Shown piece by piece: positions 1 through 8,656 of a DNA stretch of 64,000 nt (its first letter is position 1; each line of letters starts with the position of its first letter). A program made the translations under genes and the position numbers. The DNA is from Lapillicoccus jejuensis (GTDB lineage Bacteria > Actinomycetota > Actinomycetes > Actinomycetales > Dermatophilaceae). Below the pieces are notes generated by a model that made no database searches, was not told where the DNA came from, and worked only from the letters and a program-made list of their open reading frames with translations. The DNA lies in contig NZ_VFMN01000001.1 of NCBI RefSeq assembly GCF_006715055.1, forward strand, positions 2,108,001 to 2,172,000. The letters are read 5' to 3'.

Positions 1-2
1 CG

Positions 3-515
3 TCAGATGACGGGGTCGGCCGGACCGGGCGGCGGGGTGGCGCCGGCCGACGGGGTCGGCGTCGTCCCGGGCGTGCCGGTGGTCGGCGCGGTCGGGGTCG
101 TCGCGGTCGGGGTCGTCGTGCCGTAGGCCGGCGGGTGCACGGCGTCCTGCGGGGTGGCGTCCTGCGGCGTCGGGTCCGAGACGCCGTACGCCGTCGTGCC
201 CTCGGCCGCCCCCGCCGCTGCGGCACCGCCCTCGGCGACCCCGGGCCGCTGCTCGGCGACCTTGTCCACGCCCTTCGCGGCGAGGTCCTTGGCCTTCGCG
301 ACCTTGTCGGAGTACTTGCCCTGGGTGCGCTCGTCGAACGTCGCGCCGGCCTTGTCGATTCCGGTGGCGATCTTGTCGCGGTTCTCGTGGGCGAGCTCGC
401 CGGCCTTCTCGACGGCCTGCTGGGTGCCCTTCTCGATCTGCTGGGCGAGCTTGTCGGCCTTGCCCTGCAGGTCGTACTCGTCGGCCTTCTGCTTCAGCTT
501 GTCCATGAAGCCCAT
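3..515 (-). CDS. MT0933-like antitoxin-domain protein with Pro/Thr-rich tail
   Basis: The 170-residue product starts MGFMDKLKQKADEYDLQGKA and has a Lys/Asp/Ala-rich amphipathic helical N-terminal part, roughly residues 1-95. This resembles the MT0933/Rv0909 antitoxin-like family, including the typical GKYSDKVAKAKD stretch. The last 70 residues are low-complexity Pro/Thr/Gly/Ala and look disordered. The ATG at 515 is chosen over an upstream in-frame start because an AGGAGG-type ribosome site lies just before it. No toxin partner is seen next to it, so an antitoxin role is only a family name here. The family call is from memory of the motif. Confidence 0.75.
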   Translation of the reverse strand: MGFMDKLKQKADEYDLQGKADKLAQQIEKGTQQAVEKAGELAHENRDKIATGIDKAGATFDERTQGKYSDKVAKAKDLAAKGVDKVAEQRPGVAEGGAAAAGAAEGTTAYGVSDPTPQDATPQDAVHPPAYGTTTPTATTPTAPTTGTPGTTPTPSAGATPPPGPADPVI

Positions 516-800
516 CGACGGCTCCTCCTGTGCTCGGCGGGCGACGGCCCGCTGCGGCCCGGTGTGGCCGATGGTCCGAGCGTAGGTGCGCGGGCCGGGC
601 CCTCGCACTCGGGAACGACCCTGGGCCGCCCCCGACCGACCCTTGCCCGGCGCGCCGCCCCGCCCTAGCCTGGACGCGGCGTCCAGGTCGCCACCGGTCC
701 GCGGGAAGGGGCTCAGCCCCCCCTGGAGCAGGACCCGACCGGACGCACCCCTCTTTCCGGCCCGGCGCAGCGGACCGCGGGCTCACGGAAGGAGGCCCCG

Positions 801-2066
801 GTGGCCGTCACCCTGCCCCACCGGCCGCACCTCGAGCGGTTCCGCCGCGACGCCCGGCGCCTGCAGCGCGCCGTCCGCGACGGGGACGCCGAGGCGCTCG
901 CGCTCGTCGAGCGCGTCATCGGCCGGCCCGTCGACGCGGCGACCCTGCCGCTCGCCACCGCCCTGTACGCCGTCGCCCGTCGGCACGGCTTCTCCAGCTG
1001 GCCGCGGCTGCGCGACTACCTGCGCACCGCCGAGCGGCTCGGCCGCGACACGAGCACCGACCCCGGCGAGGATCCCGTCGCACGACTGCTCGCCCACGCC
1101 TGCCTGGTGTACGACGCCTCCGACGGCCCGGACCGCTGGGCCGTCGCCCGCGACCTGCTGGCCACGGATCCTGCTGCGCCGCAACGGGACCCGTACGTCG
1201 CCGCGACCGTCGCCGACCCCGACGCGGTCGCCGCCCACCTGGCCCGGGAGCCGGCGCTGGCGCGTGCGCAGGGCGGACCCTTCGGCTGGACGATGCTCTT
1301 CCACGTCGCGTACTCCCGTGTGCCGCAACGGGACCCGCTCACGACGGCGGCCCTGCTGCTCGACGCGGGCGCCGACCCCGAGGCGGGCTACCTGTGGCAG
1401 GGGGCGCCGACCCCGTTCACCGTCCTCACCGGCTGCTTCGGCGGCGGCGAGCAGGGGCCGGGACGGCAGCCGGCGCACCCGCAGGGCGCGGCCCTCGCAC
1501 GGCTCCTCGTCGCCCACGGCGCCGACCCCAACGACGCGCAGACGCTCTACGACCGGATGTTCGCCCGCGACGACGAGCACCTGCGGGTGCTCCTGCCGCT
1601 CGGGTTGGGGCACGGCCCCGGCGGGGCGTGGCACCGGCGACTGGGGGAGGCCCTGGAGACCCCGGACGAGATGGTCCGCCGCCAGGTCGACTGGGCGCGG
1701 GACCACGGGTTCACCGACCGGCTCGCGCTGCTGGCCGAGCACGGCTTCTCCGACGGCACGACGGCCGACGCTCCCACGCCCTGGCGGGCCCGCCGCGGGC
1801 TGCCGCCGGTGGCCCGCGCGGGGACGCCGGACGCCGTACGGGCCCTCGCCGCGGCGGGCGGCGACCTCGACGCGCCGTACGAGGGCCGTACCGCGCTGCA
1901 CCACGCCGCGTGGGTGGGCGACGTCGAGCTGGTCCGCGCGCTGCTCGAGGCGGGCGCGGACCCGACGGTCCGCGACGCGACGTACGGGACGACGCCGCTG
2001 GCGTGGGCCGAGCACGCCCGCGCCGACGCGACCGCCGCGCTGCTGCGGCCCGTCACCCCGGGCTGA
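801..2066 (+). CDS. Ankyrin-repeat protein
   Basis: The 421-residue product has ankyrin-type repeats. The clearest are near the C-terminus, where GRTALHHAAWVGDVELVRAL is followed by LEAGADPTVRDATYGTTPLA. Others occur around residues 170-200 (LLLDAGADPEAGY) and 230-260 (LLVAHGADPNDAQTL). The N-terminal 90 residues, with HGFSSWPRLRDYL, match the leader often seen in actinobacterial ankyrin proteins. It probably mediates protein-protein binding in the cytoplasm; the partner is unknown. GTG at 801 follows GGAGG at 791-795. The stop runs directly into the palindromic element at 2067. Confidence 0.85.
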   Translation: MAVTLPHRPHLERFRRDARRLQRAVRDGDAEALALVERVIGRPVDAATLPLATALYAVARRHGFSSWPRLRDYLRTAERLGRDTSTDPGEDPVARLLAHACLVYDASDGPDRWAVARDLLATDPAAPQRDPYVAATVADPDAVAAHLAREPALARAQGGPFGWTMLFHVAYSRVPQRDPLTTAALLLDAGADPEAGYLWQGAPTPFTVLTGCFGGGEQGPGRQPAHPQGAALARLLVAHGADPNDAQTLYDRMFARDDEHLRVLLPLGLGHGPGGAWHRRLGEALETPDEMVRRQVDWARDHGFTDRLALLAEHGFSDGTTADAPTPWRARRGLPPVARAGTPDAVRALAAAGGDLDAPYEGRTALHHAAWVGDVELVRALLEAGADPTVRDATYGTTPLAWAEHARADATAALLRPVTPG

Positions 2067-2213
2067 CCCGAATCGGATTCGTGGCGCTCGGCTCGGCTCA
2101 CGACCCGAGCCGAGCGGACCGAGTCCGAGTCAGGAGACCCGGCCGAAGCGGGTTCGTGTCACTCGGCTCCCGTCACGACCCGAGCCGAGCGGACCGAATC
2201 CGATTCGCGGGGG
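2067..2213. repeat. Double palindrome, GAATCGGATTCG family, copy A
   Basis: Two tandem imperfect hairpins fill the gap between the convergent ankyrin and SGNH-hydrolase genes. The outer arms begin CGAATCGGATTCG and end CGAATCCGATTCG and can pair with each other. Internal arms carry CTCGGCTCGG and CCGAGCCGAGCGGACC. The same sequence family recurs at 41815-41892, also between convergent genes. It is probably a bidirectional terminator or REP-like element; there is no U-tract. Confidence 0.8.
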
Positions 2214-2229
2214 TCGGCTCGGGTCCGGC

Positions 2230-3072
2230 TCAGTCGCGCGAGGGCGGGGTGAGCGGGACGACCGTCGGGTACTTCGCGCTCACCGTGTCGCCGGACGAGG
2301 TGCCGCGCAGCCGGCGCTGGACCCACGGGCCGACGTACTCCCGCGCCCACCGGACGTTGGCCTCGACGGCCTCGCGCCCGTGCGGGAGCGAGGCCGGCGG
2401 CAGCGGGCCGCGCCAGTCGGCCTCGTCGGTCTCCAGCCCGAGCGTCCACGCGGCCGCCTCGGCGATCCGTCGGTGCCCCTCGGGGCGCATGTGGATCCGG
2501 TCGTCGGCCCACACCTGCCAGTCGCGCAGGAACGGCTGGGTCCACTGGTCGAGGACGAACGCCCCCTGCCGCTGCGCGATGCCCCAGATGCAGGCGACGT
2601 ACGTCGCCAGGCGGCCGCGGACCGCACGGATCACCGGCGCCTTGTACGGGTCGGCCGGCGTCGCCATGAGCACGTCCGCCCCGGTCGCACGGATCCGCGC
2701 CACCGCCGCCTCGAGCCGGACCGCGAGGTCGTCGACGTCGACCTTCGGGCGCAGCACGTCGTTCGCGCCACCGACGATGCTCACCAGGTCCGGCTCCAGC
2801 GCCAGCGCGGCGTCGAGCTGCGGGCCGACGACGTCGGCGAGCAGCCGGCCGCGGACGGCGAGGTTGGCGTAGCCGAGGTCCTGGTCGTGCGCGGCCGCCT
2901 CGACCGCCAGCCGCTGCGCGAGCCGGTCGGCCCAGCCGATGAAGCGGTCCTCGTGCTCCGGGTCCGGGTCGGACATGCCCTCGGTGAACGAGTCGCCGAT
3001 CGCGACGTAGCGGGTCCACGGCCGCGGCTCGGTCAGCCGGGTGGTGCGGGGGTCGTGCGGGTGGGGGCTCAC
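2230..3072 (-). CDS. SGNH/GDSL-family hydrolase
   Basis: The 280-residue cytosolic hydrolase shows the SGNH blocks: block [12 protein letters not shown] with nucleophile Ser near residue 28, the Gly-containing block II in NLAVRGR, block III as GGANDVLRP, and block [12 protein letters not shown] with Asp and His. It probably cleaves an ester or acetyl group from a small or carbohydrate substrate. GTG at 3072 overlaps the stop of the uracil-DNA glycosylase gene in a GTGA junction, so translation is probably coupled. The open frame extends further upstream, but that part is antisense to ung. Confidence 0.88.
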   Translation of the reverse strand: MSPHPHDPRTTRLTEPRPWTRYVAIGDSFTEGMSDPDPEHEDRFIGWADRLAQRLAVEAAAHDQDLGYANLAVRGRLLADVVGPQLDAALALEPDLVSIVGGANDVLRPKVDVDDLAVRLEAAVARIRATGADVLMATPADPYKAPVIRAVRGRLATYVACIWGIAQRQGAFVLDQWTQPFLRDWQVWADDRIHMRPEGHRRIAEAAAWTLGLETDEADWRGPLPPASLPHGREAVEANVRWAREYVGPWVQRRLRGTSSGDTVSAKYPTVVPLTPPSRD

Positions 3073-3746
3073 GTGAGGCTCCAGTCGACGGGCCGGCCGC
3101 CCTGCTCCTCCAGCAACGCGTTCGTGCGGCTGAAGGGCCGCGAGCCGAAGAAGCCCGAGCGGGCCGACAGGGGTGAGGGGTGAGCGCTCTCGACGAGGGG
3201 GACGTCCCCGAGCAGCGGGGCGAGGGTGCGGGCCTGGCGCCCCCAGAGGATCGCGACGAGCGGGCCGCCGCGGGCGGCGAGGGCGGTGATGGCCTGCTCG
3301 GTGACCTCCTCCCACCCCTTGGCCTGGTGGCTGGCCGGCTTCCCGGGGGTGACGGTGAGGACGCGGTTGAGCAGCAGGACGCCCTGGCGCGTCCACGGCG
3401 TGAGGTCGCCGGAGGACGGCGCGGCCAGCCCCAGGTCGGTCCCGAGCTCGGCGACGATGTTGCGCAGGCTCGCCGGCAGCGGTCGCACGTCGGGGGCGAC
3501 GGAGAAGCTCAGCCCCACGGGGTGCCCCGGCGTCGGGTAGGGGTCCTGGCCGACGACGAGCACCCGGACCTCGTCGAAGGGCTGCTCGAACGCGCGCAGG
3601 ACGTGCTCGCCGGCGGGCAGGTAGCCGCGGCCCGACGCGACCTCCTCGCGCAGGAACGCGCCCATCGCCGCGACGCGCTCGCGGACCGGCTCGAGGGCCG
3701 GCAGCCAGGTCGGGTGGACGAGCTCCTCGAGCGGGCGGGCGGGCAC
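3069..3746 (-). CDS. ung: Uracil-DNA glycosylase, family 1
   Basis: The 225-residue enzyme removes uracil from DNA to start base-excision repair. The water-activating motif GQDPYPTPG lies at residues 66-74 with catalytic Asp68. The C-terminal DNA-intercalation motif HPSPLS is at about 189-194. I choose GTG 3746 over TTG 3755 because [10 protein letters not shown] lines up with mycobacterial Ung N-termini and a TAGGTT hexamer sits 7 nt upstream, consistent with a leaderless transcript. It overlaps the SGNH hydrolase gene by 4 bp. Confidence 0.96.
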   Translation of the reverse strand: MPARPLEELVHPTWLPALEPVRERVAAMGAFLREEVASGRGYLPAGEHVLRAFEQPFDEVRVLVVGQDPYPTPGHPVGLSFSVAPDVRPLPASLRNIVAELGTDLGLAAPSSGDLTPWTRQGVLLLNRVLTVTPGKPASHQAKGWEEVTEQAITALAARGGPLVAILWGRQARTLAPLLGDVPLVESAHPSPLSARSGFFGSRPFSRTNALLEEQGGRPVDWSLT

Positions 3747-3817
3747 GGTCAGCAACCTACTCCCGCGTACGACGACCCCCCGCGCCGGTCGGCGGAGGCT
3801 GCGGCAGGATCGGTCCC

Positions 3818-4510
3818 GTGGACCCGCACGGACCGCGACCCGTCGTCGTGTTCGACCTCGACGGCACGATCGCCGACACCATCCCGCTCATCCTCGCCAG
3901 CTACCGGCACGCCTTCGAGCAGGTGGTCGGCGAGGTCCCGCCGGAGGCCGAGCTGCGCTCGTGGATCGGGCAGCCGCTCATCCGCACGTTCCGCGCCGGG
4001 TGGCCGGAGCGGGCCGACGAGCTCTTCACGACCTACGTCGCGTGGAACCGCGCGCACACCGCCGAGCTCATCCGCCGGTACGACGGCGTGACCGAGGTCC
4101 TCGCCGACCTCGCCGCCGCCGGCGCGCGGGTCGCCGTCGCGACGTCGAAGATGCGCGACATCGCGGCGACCTGCACCGAGCTGGTCGGGGCGGCGCCCTA
4201 CCTCGGCGCGCTGGTCGGGCTCGAGGACACCACCGAGCACAAGCCCGACCCCGCGCCCCTGCTCGAGGCGGTGGCCCGGGTCGGCGGGACGCCGGGCGGG
4301 GCGACGTACGTCGGGGACGCCGTCGTCGACGTGCTCGCCGCGCAGGCGGCCGGGATGGCGTCGGTGGCGGTCAGCTGGGGCGCGGAGTCGCGCGAGGCGC
4401 TCGCGGCCGCCCGCCCCGACCACCTCGTCGACACCGCGGAGCAGCTGCGGGCGGTGCTCCTCGGCGACGGTCCCGTCGCCGCGGCACCGGGGAGCGCCGC
4501 GCGCTCCTAG
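3818..4510 (+). CDS. HAD-superfamily phosphatase, phosphoglycolate phosphatase/PpaX-like
   Basis: The 230-residue HAD hydrolase has motif [11 protein letters not shown] near residues 12-21 with the nucleophile and acid Asp pair. Motif II is VAVATSK, followed by a conserved KPDP Lys, and motif IV is YVGDAVVDV near residue 165. The alpha-helical cap between motifs I and II is of the phosphoglycolate phosphatase/pyrophosphatase type. The natural substrate cannot be told from sequence. GTG at 3818 has a CAGGAT hexamer 7 nt upstream and no ribosome site, so the transcript is probably leaderless. Confidence 0.87.
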   Translation: MDPHGPRPVVVFDLDGTIADTIPLILASYRHAFEQVVGEVPPEAELRSWIGQPLIRTFRAGWPERADELFTTYVAWNRAHTAELIRRYDGVTEVLADLAAAGARVAVATSKMRDIAATCTELVGAAPYLGALVGLEDTTEHKPDPAPLLEAVARVGGTPGGATYVGDAVVDVLAAQAAGMASVAVSWGAESREALAAARPDHLVDTAEQLRAVLLGDGPVAAAPGSAARS

Positions 4511-4519
4511 ACTCCGCGC

Positions 4520-5881
4520 GTGCACCGCTTCGACCAGACCAGCACCCGCGCGACGATCGACGCGGTGCTCGCCTACGCCGCCGACCGCCTCAGCCTCGAC
4601 CCCGTCCCGCTCGACGCCCCGCGCTCCCCGGAGGAGCTCGCCGAGGCCGCCGGCCGGACCGTCACCCCCGAGGGGCTCGGCGCCGCGAAGGCGCTCGAGG
4701 TCTTCGCCGAGGTCCTCGCGCCCGCGTGCCTGTCGGTCGACCACCCGCGCTACCTGTCCTTCATCCCGTGCGCACCGACCAAGGAGGCAGCCGCCTTCGA
4801 CGTCGTCGTCGGCGCGTCGTCGATCTACGGCGGCTCGTGGCTCGAGGGGGCCGGCGCGGTCCACGCCGAGAACGAGGCGCTGCGCTGGATCGCCGACCTC
4901 GCCGGGCTACCGCCGCAGGCGGGCGGCGTCTTCGTCCCCGGCGGGACGATCGGCAACCTCTCCGCGCTGGTCGCCGCGCGGCACTCGGCGCGGGCGCGCG
5001 CCGTCGCCGCCGGCTCCGACGTGCGGCCCTGGCGGGTCGCGACGACGTACGGGGCCCACTCGTCCATCCAGTCCGCGTGCGACGTCATGGACGCCGAGCT
5101 CGTCACCGTGCCCATGGACGAGCACTGGCGGCTGTCGGCGGCCGCGCTGCGGGCGACGCTGGAGGAGCACGGCGCGCAGACCTTCTTCGCCGTCGTCGCC
5201 ACGTCGGGGACGACGAACTTCGGCGTCGTCGACGACCTGGCCGCGGTGGCGGAGGTCTGCGCGGAGTACGGCGTGTGGTTCCACGTCGACGGCGCGTACG
5301 GCGGCGCCGGGCTCGCCGCGCCGTCCGTGCGGCACCTCTACGACGGGATCGAGCAGGCCGACTCGTTCATCGTCGACCCGCACAAGTGGCTCTTCGCGCC
5401 CTTCGACTGCTGCGCGCTGCTCTACCGCGACCCGGCCCTCGCGCGGGCGGCGCACACCCAGAAGGCGTCGTACCTCGACATCCTCACCGAGGCCCCGGAG
5501 TGGAACCCGACGGACTACTCGGTCGGCCTGACGCGGCGGGCCCGCGGGCTGCCGCTGTGGTACTCGCTCGCGACGCACGGCACGCAGGCCTACACCGACG
5601 CGGTCGAGCGGACCCTGCAGGTGGCGGCCTACGCGGAGGAGGAGATCGGGCGGCGGCCCTACCTCGAGGTGCTGCGCGAGCGCGACCTGTCGGTGGTCGT
5701 CTTCCGGCGGGTGGGCTGGACCCCGGCCGACTACGCGGTGTGGTCGCAGCGGCTGCTCGACGAGCAGGTCGCCTTCGTCGTGCCCACCTCGCACGAGGGG
5801 GAGACCGTCACGCGCATCGCCGTCGTCAACCCGGAGACCAGCGAGGAGGACATCCGGGTCGTCCTCAACTCGATGACCTGA
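4520..5881 (+). CDS. PLP-dependent group II (aromatic-amino-acid type) decarboxylase
   Basis: The 453-residue fold-type I PLP enzyme belongs to the DDC/glutamate decarboxylase group. The Schiff-base lysine is in VDPHKWLFAPFD, about residue 289. GGTIGNLSAL near 140 binds the cofactor phosphate, and FHVDGAYGG near 255 holds the Asp that contacts the pyridine nitrogen. Family members decarboxylate Trp, Tyr, Phe, DOPA or similar acids; specificity cannot be inferred. A TAGACT hexamer at 4508-4513, 6 nt before GTG 4520, suggests a leaderless transcript, so it may be expressed apart from the HAD gene 9 bp upstream. Confidence 0.9.
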   Translation: MHRFDQTSTRATIDAVLAYAADRLSLDPVPLDAPRSPEELAEAAGRTVTPEGLGAAKALEVFAEVLAPACLSVDHPRYLSFIPCAPTKEAAAFDVVVGASSIYGGSWLEGAGAVHAENEALRWIADLAGLPPQAGGVFVPGGTIGNLSALVAARHSARARAVAAGSDVRPWRVATTYGAHSSIQSACDVMDAELVTVPMDEHWRLSAAALRATLEEHGAQTFFAVVATSGTTNFGVVDDLAAVAEVCAEYGVWFHVDGAYGGAGLAAPSVRHLYDGIEQADSFIVDPHKWLFAPFDCCALLYRDPALARAAHTQKASYLDILTEAPEWNPTDYSVGLTRRARGLPLWYSLATHGTQAYTDAVERTLQVAAYAEEEIGRRPYLEVLRERDLSVVVFRRVGWTPADYAVWSQRLLDEQVAFVVPTSHEGETVTRIAVVNPETSEEDIRVVLNSMT

Positions 5882-5960
5882 GCGGCTCGACGGGGCCTCT
5901 GGGGCCGGTGTGACCCGTGGGGTCGGCGCCGGCGCGGACACCGTCGGGACGCCCGTCCGG

Positions 5961-5993
5961 GCGAATGACACGCCTGTCATTTCGCCGTAGAGT
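5961..5993 (+). promoter_or_regulatory. Promoter with embedded inverted repeat, upstream of DUF3263 gene
   Basis: ATGACA at 5965-5970 and TAGAGT at 5988-5993 are separated by 17 bp and resemble a housekeeping sigma -35/-10 pair. The -35 box is one arm of the inverted repeat GCGAATGACA-cgcc-TGTCATTTCGC at 5961-5985. This arrangement suggests an operator that occludes the -35 element. The cognate regulator is unknown. Confidence 0.6.
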
Positions 5994-6056
5994 GGCCCCG
6001 CCGACGGGCCCCGCGGGGTGCTCGGCGCAGCACACCCGACAGGAAGCGTGGACCCG

Positions 6057-6350
6057 GTGAACGCCCAGCAGCAGCACGAGCAGCCGAGCGCCCCCGTCCC
6101 GACGCTGGACGCCCGGGACCAGGAGATCCTCGCCTTCGAGCGGCAGTGGTGGAAGTACGCCGGCGCCAAGGAGCAGGCGATCAAGGAGCTCTTCGACATG
6201 AGCTCGACGCGGTACTACCAGGTGCTCAACGCGCTCATCGACAACCCGGCCGCGCTCGCCGCCGACCCGATGCTCGTCAAGCGGCTGCGCCGGCTGCGGT
6301 CCTCGCGCCAGCGGGCGCGCAGCGCGCGCCGGCTCGGCTTCGACGTCTGA
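6057..6350 (+). CDS. DUF3263 domain protein
   Basis: The 97-residue protein has a disordered first 20 residues, then a compact DUF3263 domain (DQEILAFERQWWKYAGAKEQ, then SSTRYYQVLNALIDNPAAL). The pattern resembles a small HTH-like fold and ends in an Arg-rich basic tail (RRLRSSRQRARSARR), which hints at nucleic-acid binding. Function is not established. I choose GTG 6057 because AGGAAG at 6041-6046 is 10 nt upstream; GTG 6048 would be only 1 nt from it. It has its own promoter with an inverted repeat. Confidence 0.85.
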   Translation: MNAQQQHEQPSAPVPTLDARDQEILAFERQWWKYAGAKEQAIKELFDMSSTRYYQVLNALIDNPAALAADPMLVKRLRRLRSSRQRARSARRLGFDV

Positions 6351-6423
6351 GCCGGGCCCGCACGGCCGGTCCGGTGGGCCGGCGCTCCTGACCACGGGGG
6401 TGCCCGCGTGGTCTACTTCCGGC

Positions 6424-6813
6424 ATGTCCGCTGCCCAGCCGGTGCGCGAGCCGCTGCGGGTCCGACGCGCGTCGGGTGACGACGCGCTCGTCGTCGGTGC
6501 CCTGCGGCTGCAGGCGGCCCGCGCCGCCGGGGCCCCGGCCGAGCCGGGCTTCCTCGACCGCTTCGCCCGGGTGTGGGACGCGCAGGCGCACCCGACCTGG
6601 GTGGCCGAGCACGCGGGGCGGCACGCCGGTGTCCTCATCGCCCGGGTCGTCGCCGACCTGCCGTGGCCGGGGGTCGTCGCCGCGGCGCGGCTGGAGACGG
6701 TGACGCTCTTCGTCGCGGCCGACGCGGCGCCGTACGACGCCGAGGTGCGGGCCGCGCTCACCGCCGCCCTGCGCGGCTGGGCCCGCGAGGTGGGTCACAC
6801 CGTCGCGGCGTAG
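6424..6813 (+). CDS. Possible GNAT-like acetyltransferase
   Basis: The 129-residue protein opens with REPLRVRRASGDDALVVGAL, like GNAT N-termini. It continues with TWVAEHAGRHAGVLIARVV (beta strands 2-4) and ARLETVTLFVAAD (the strand preceding the acetyl-CoA loop). The usual R/QxxGxG/A pyrophosphate loop is not clear; AAPYDAEVRAALTAAL takes its place, so catalytic activity is doubtful. TCTACT 6 nt before ATG 6424 suggests leaderless transcription. Confidence 0.55.
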   Translation: MSAAQPVREPLRVRRASGDDALVVGALRLQAARAAGAPAEPGFLDRFARVWDAQAHPTWVAEHAGRHAGVLIARVVADLPWPGVVAAARLETVTLFVAADAAPYDAEVRAALTAALRGWAREVGHTVAA

Positions 6814-6906
6814 TCGGTGCGTCCGCGTCGTCGCGGCACCGGTGCCCCCCGGGGCGGACGCTGCGGGGCGTCGTACGGCGGCGCGGGCGGTGGCAGGCTG
6901 GGCCGC

Positions 6907-7959
6907 GTGACCGACCTGCGCCCCGGCCCGCACAACGCCCTCACCGACGTCGCCGGGCTGCGCGTCGGGCACGCGACCCGGCGCGAGCCCGGCTGGCTGA
7001 CCGGCACGACCGTGGTCGTCGCCCCGGACGGCGGGGCCGTCTGCGGCGTCGACGTGCGCGGGGGCGGCCCCGGCACGCGGGAGACCGACCTGCTCGACCC
7101 GCGCAACCTCGTCGACCGCGTCGACGCCGTCGTCCTCGGTGGGGGGAGCGCGCTCGGGTTGGCCGCCGCCGACGGCGTCGCGCAGGGGCTGCTGGCCGAC
7201 GGCCGGGGGTGGCCGATGGGGGCGCCGGGGGCGGTCGTGCCGATCGTGCCGGGCGCGATCCTCTTCGACCTCGGTCGCGGCGGCGTGTGGGGTCACCACC
7301 CGCGGGCGGAGGACGGCCGGGCGGCGTACGACGCCGCGACCGGCGGGCCCGTCCCGCAGGGCGTCGTCGGCGCCGGCACCGGGGCGAGCGCGGGCGGGCT
7401 CAAGGGCGGGATCGGGACGGCGAGCGTCGTCCTGCCCACCGGGGTCACCGTCGCGGCCCTCGTCGCGGTCAACGCGGTCGGGTCGGCGGTCGACCCGGCG
7501 ACCGGCGAGCCGTACGGCGCCCGGCACGCCCTCGGCGACGAGCTCGCGGGGCTGCGGCGGCCGCTGGCGGCCGACGTCGAGGCGGCCCGGGCGCGGGCGG
7601 CGACGCTCGGTCCGCAGGGGCAGCGGCCGGCGATGGCGACGACCATCGGGGTGATCGCGACGGACGCGACGCTGACCAAGGCCCAGGCGCAGAAGACCTG
7701 CGGGCTCGGCCACGACGGGATGGCCCGGGCGATCTCGCCGGTGCACACCCTCTTCGACGGGGACACGCTGTTCTGCCTCGCGACGGGGGAGCGACCGGCC
7801 CCGGACCTGCCGGGCCTGTTCGCGCTCATGGCCGCCGCGGGCGACTGCGTGACCCGGGCGATCGTCCACGCGCTGCTCGCCGCCGAGTCGGTCGACGCGA
7901 GCGCGGACGGCGGCGTGGTGCTGCGGTCGTACCGAGACGCCTTCCCCTCCGCCTTCTGA
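6907..7959 (+). CDS. P1/DmpA-family (S58) peptidase
   Basis: The 350-residue protein matches the DmpA/BapA aminopeptidase group of Ntn-like hydrolases that self-cleave. It shows the conserved N-terminal NALTDVAGLRVGHAT, then DLLDPRNLVDRVDAVVLGGG. The predicted autocleavage and nucleophile region is RPAMATTIGVIATDATLTK, with Thr245/246 as candidate new N-terminus. Relatives process beta-aminopeptides or D-amino-acid amides, and some actinobacterial members act on nylon oligomers; the substrate here is unknown. GTG 6907 has CAGGCT just upstream, compatible with leaderless expression. The gene ends one base before the palindrome at 7960. Confidence 0.88.
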   Translation: MTDLRPGPHNALTDVAGLRVGHATRREPGWLTGTTVVVAPDGGAVCGVDVRGGGPGTRETDLLDPRNLVDRVDAVVLGGGSALGLAAADGVAQGLLADGRGWPMGAPGAVVPIVPGAILFDLGRGGVWGHHPRAEDGRAAYDAATGGPVPQGVVGAGTGASAGGLKGGIGTASVVLPTGVTVAALVAVNAVGSAVDPATGEPYGARHALGDELAGLRRPLAADVEAARARAATLGPQGQRPAMATTIGVIATDATLTKAQAQKTCGLGHDGMARAISPVHTLFDGDTLFCLATGERPAPDLPGLFALMAAAGDCVTRAIVHALLAAESVDASADGGVVLRSYRDAFPSAF

Positions 7960-8019
7960 ACACAGGAAACCCCACGTCCGCGCGCGGCCGGAGCCGGCAG
8001 GACGTGGGGTTTCCTGTGT
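7960..8019. repeat. Long palindrome between convergent genes
   Basis: Perfect 20-bp arms, 7960-7979 and 8000-8019, are separated by a 20-nt loop. The left arm begins ACACAGGAAACC and the right arm ends GGTTTCCTGTGT. It starts directly after the stop of the P1 peptidase gene and ends 10 bp before the stop of the opposing DinB-like gene. It would terminate transcription from both sides. Confidence 0.85.
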
Positions 8020-8029
8020 CCGGACGAGG

Positions 8030-8623
8030 TCAGGCCGTCCAGCGGGGGTCGCGACCGGTCCAGGCCACCAGGGCGTCGTACGGCGTCGCGTCGTCACCGA
8101 CCGGGACGGGCTCGCCGAACGGCATCCCGTCGCGGCCGGACTCCGGCAGCGCGCGGCGGATCGGGCCGAGCACCGGCTCGGCGACGGCGTCGTCGAGCTC
8201 GTCGCGGCGGCCCAGCGCCATCGCGAGGTCCCAGCCGTGGGTCGCGACCTCGGAGACGTAGATCGAGATCGCGGCCGGCGCCGGCAGCACCCCGATGGGG
8301 TGGGTCACGGTGCCCTGAAGGCACGCGTCGTCGGCGAGGACGGCGTCGACCCGGTCGCGGGCGGCGTCCCAGGCCGCGGCCCAGTCGTCCTCCGGCCGCT
8401 CGACGACGCTCGGGACCTCGAACGGCCGCCCGCCGGTGAGGATGTGGGCGATCCGCCCCTCGACGGCGACGAGGTGGCCGAGCAGGCCGCGGACGTCGTA
8501 CTCCTCGCACGGGGTCGGACGGGTGAGGTCGCCGGGGCCGACCTGGTGGACGAGGCGGCCGGCCTGGTCGAGCGCGGCGAGCAGGGCGGGTCGGGGGTCG
8601 GTGGTCTGCGTGGTCGTGGTCAT
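8030..8623 (-). CDS. TIGR03086-family DinB-like/mycothiol-dependent isomerase-type protein
   Basis: The 197-residue four-helix-bundle protein contains RPTPCEEYDVRGLLGHLVAV, the typical helix of the maleylpyruvate-isomerase N-terminal/DinB-like group, with its metal-ligand His. A second likely ligand is in EVATHGWDLAMALG. Family members are metal-binding and often mycothiol-dependent. The substrate is unknown. It is divergent from a WYL regulator and shares a 61-bp intergenic region holding two identical-type operators. CAGAGT 6 nt before the ATG at 8623 is the likely -10, directly abutting operator 1, so repression by the WYL protein is plausible. Confidence 0.82.
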   Translation of the reverse strand: MTTTTQTTDPRPALLAALDQAGRLVHQVGPGDLTRPTPCEEYDVRGLLGHLVAVEGRIAHILTGGRPFEVPSVVERPEDDWAAAWDAARDRVDAVLADDACLQGTVTHPIGVLPAPAAISIYVSEVATHGWDLAMALGRRDELDDAVAEPVLGPIRRALPESGRDGMPFGEPVPVGDDATPYDALVAWTGRDPRWTA

Positions 8624-8633
8624 GTCCCCACTC

Positions 8634-8651
8634 TGTCGGGTTAACCGGACA
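8634..8651. promoter_or_regulatory. Operator 1 of WYL regulator (18-bp palindrome)
   Basis: TGTCGGGTTAACCGGACA is an 18-bp palindrome with one mismatched pair. It overlaps the probable -10 (CAGAGT) of the minus-strand gene starting at 8623. It matches operator 2 in the pattern TGTCnGGTTnACCnGACA. The centre-to-centre distance is 23 bp. Confidence 0.75.
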
Positions 8652-8656
8652 CGGAC

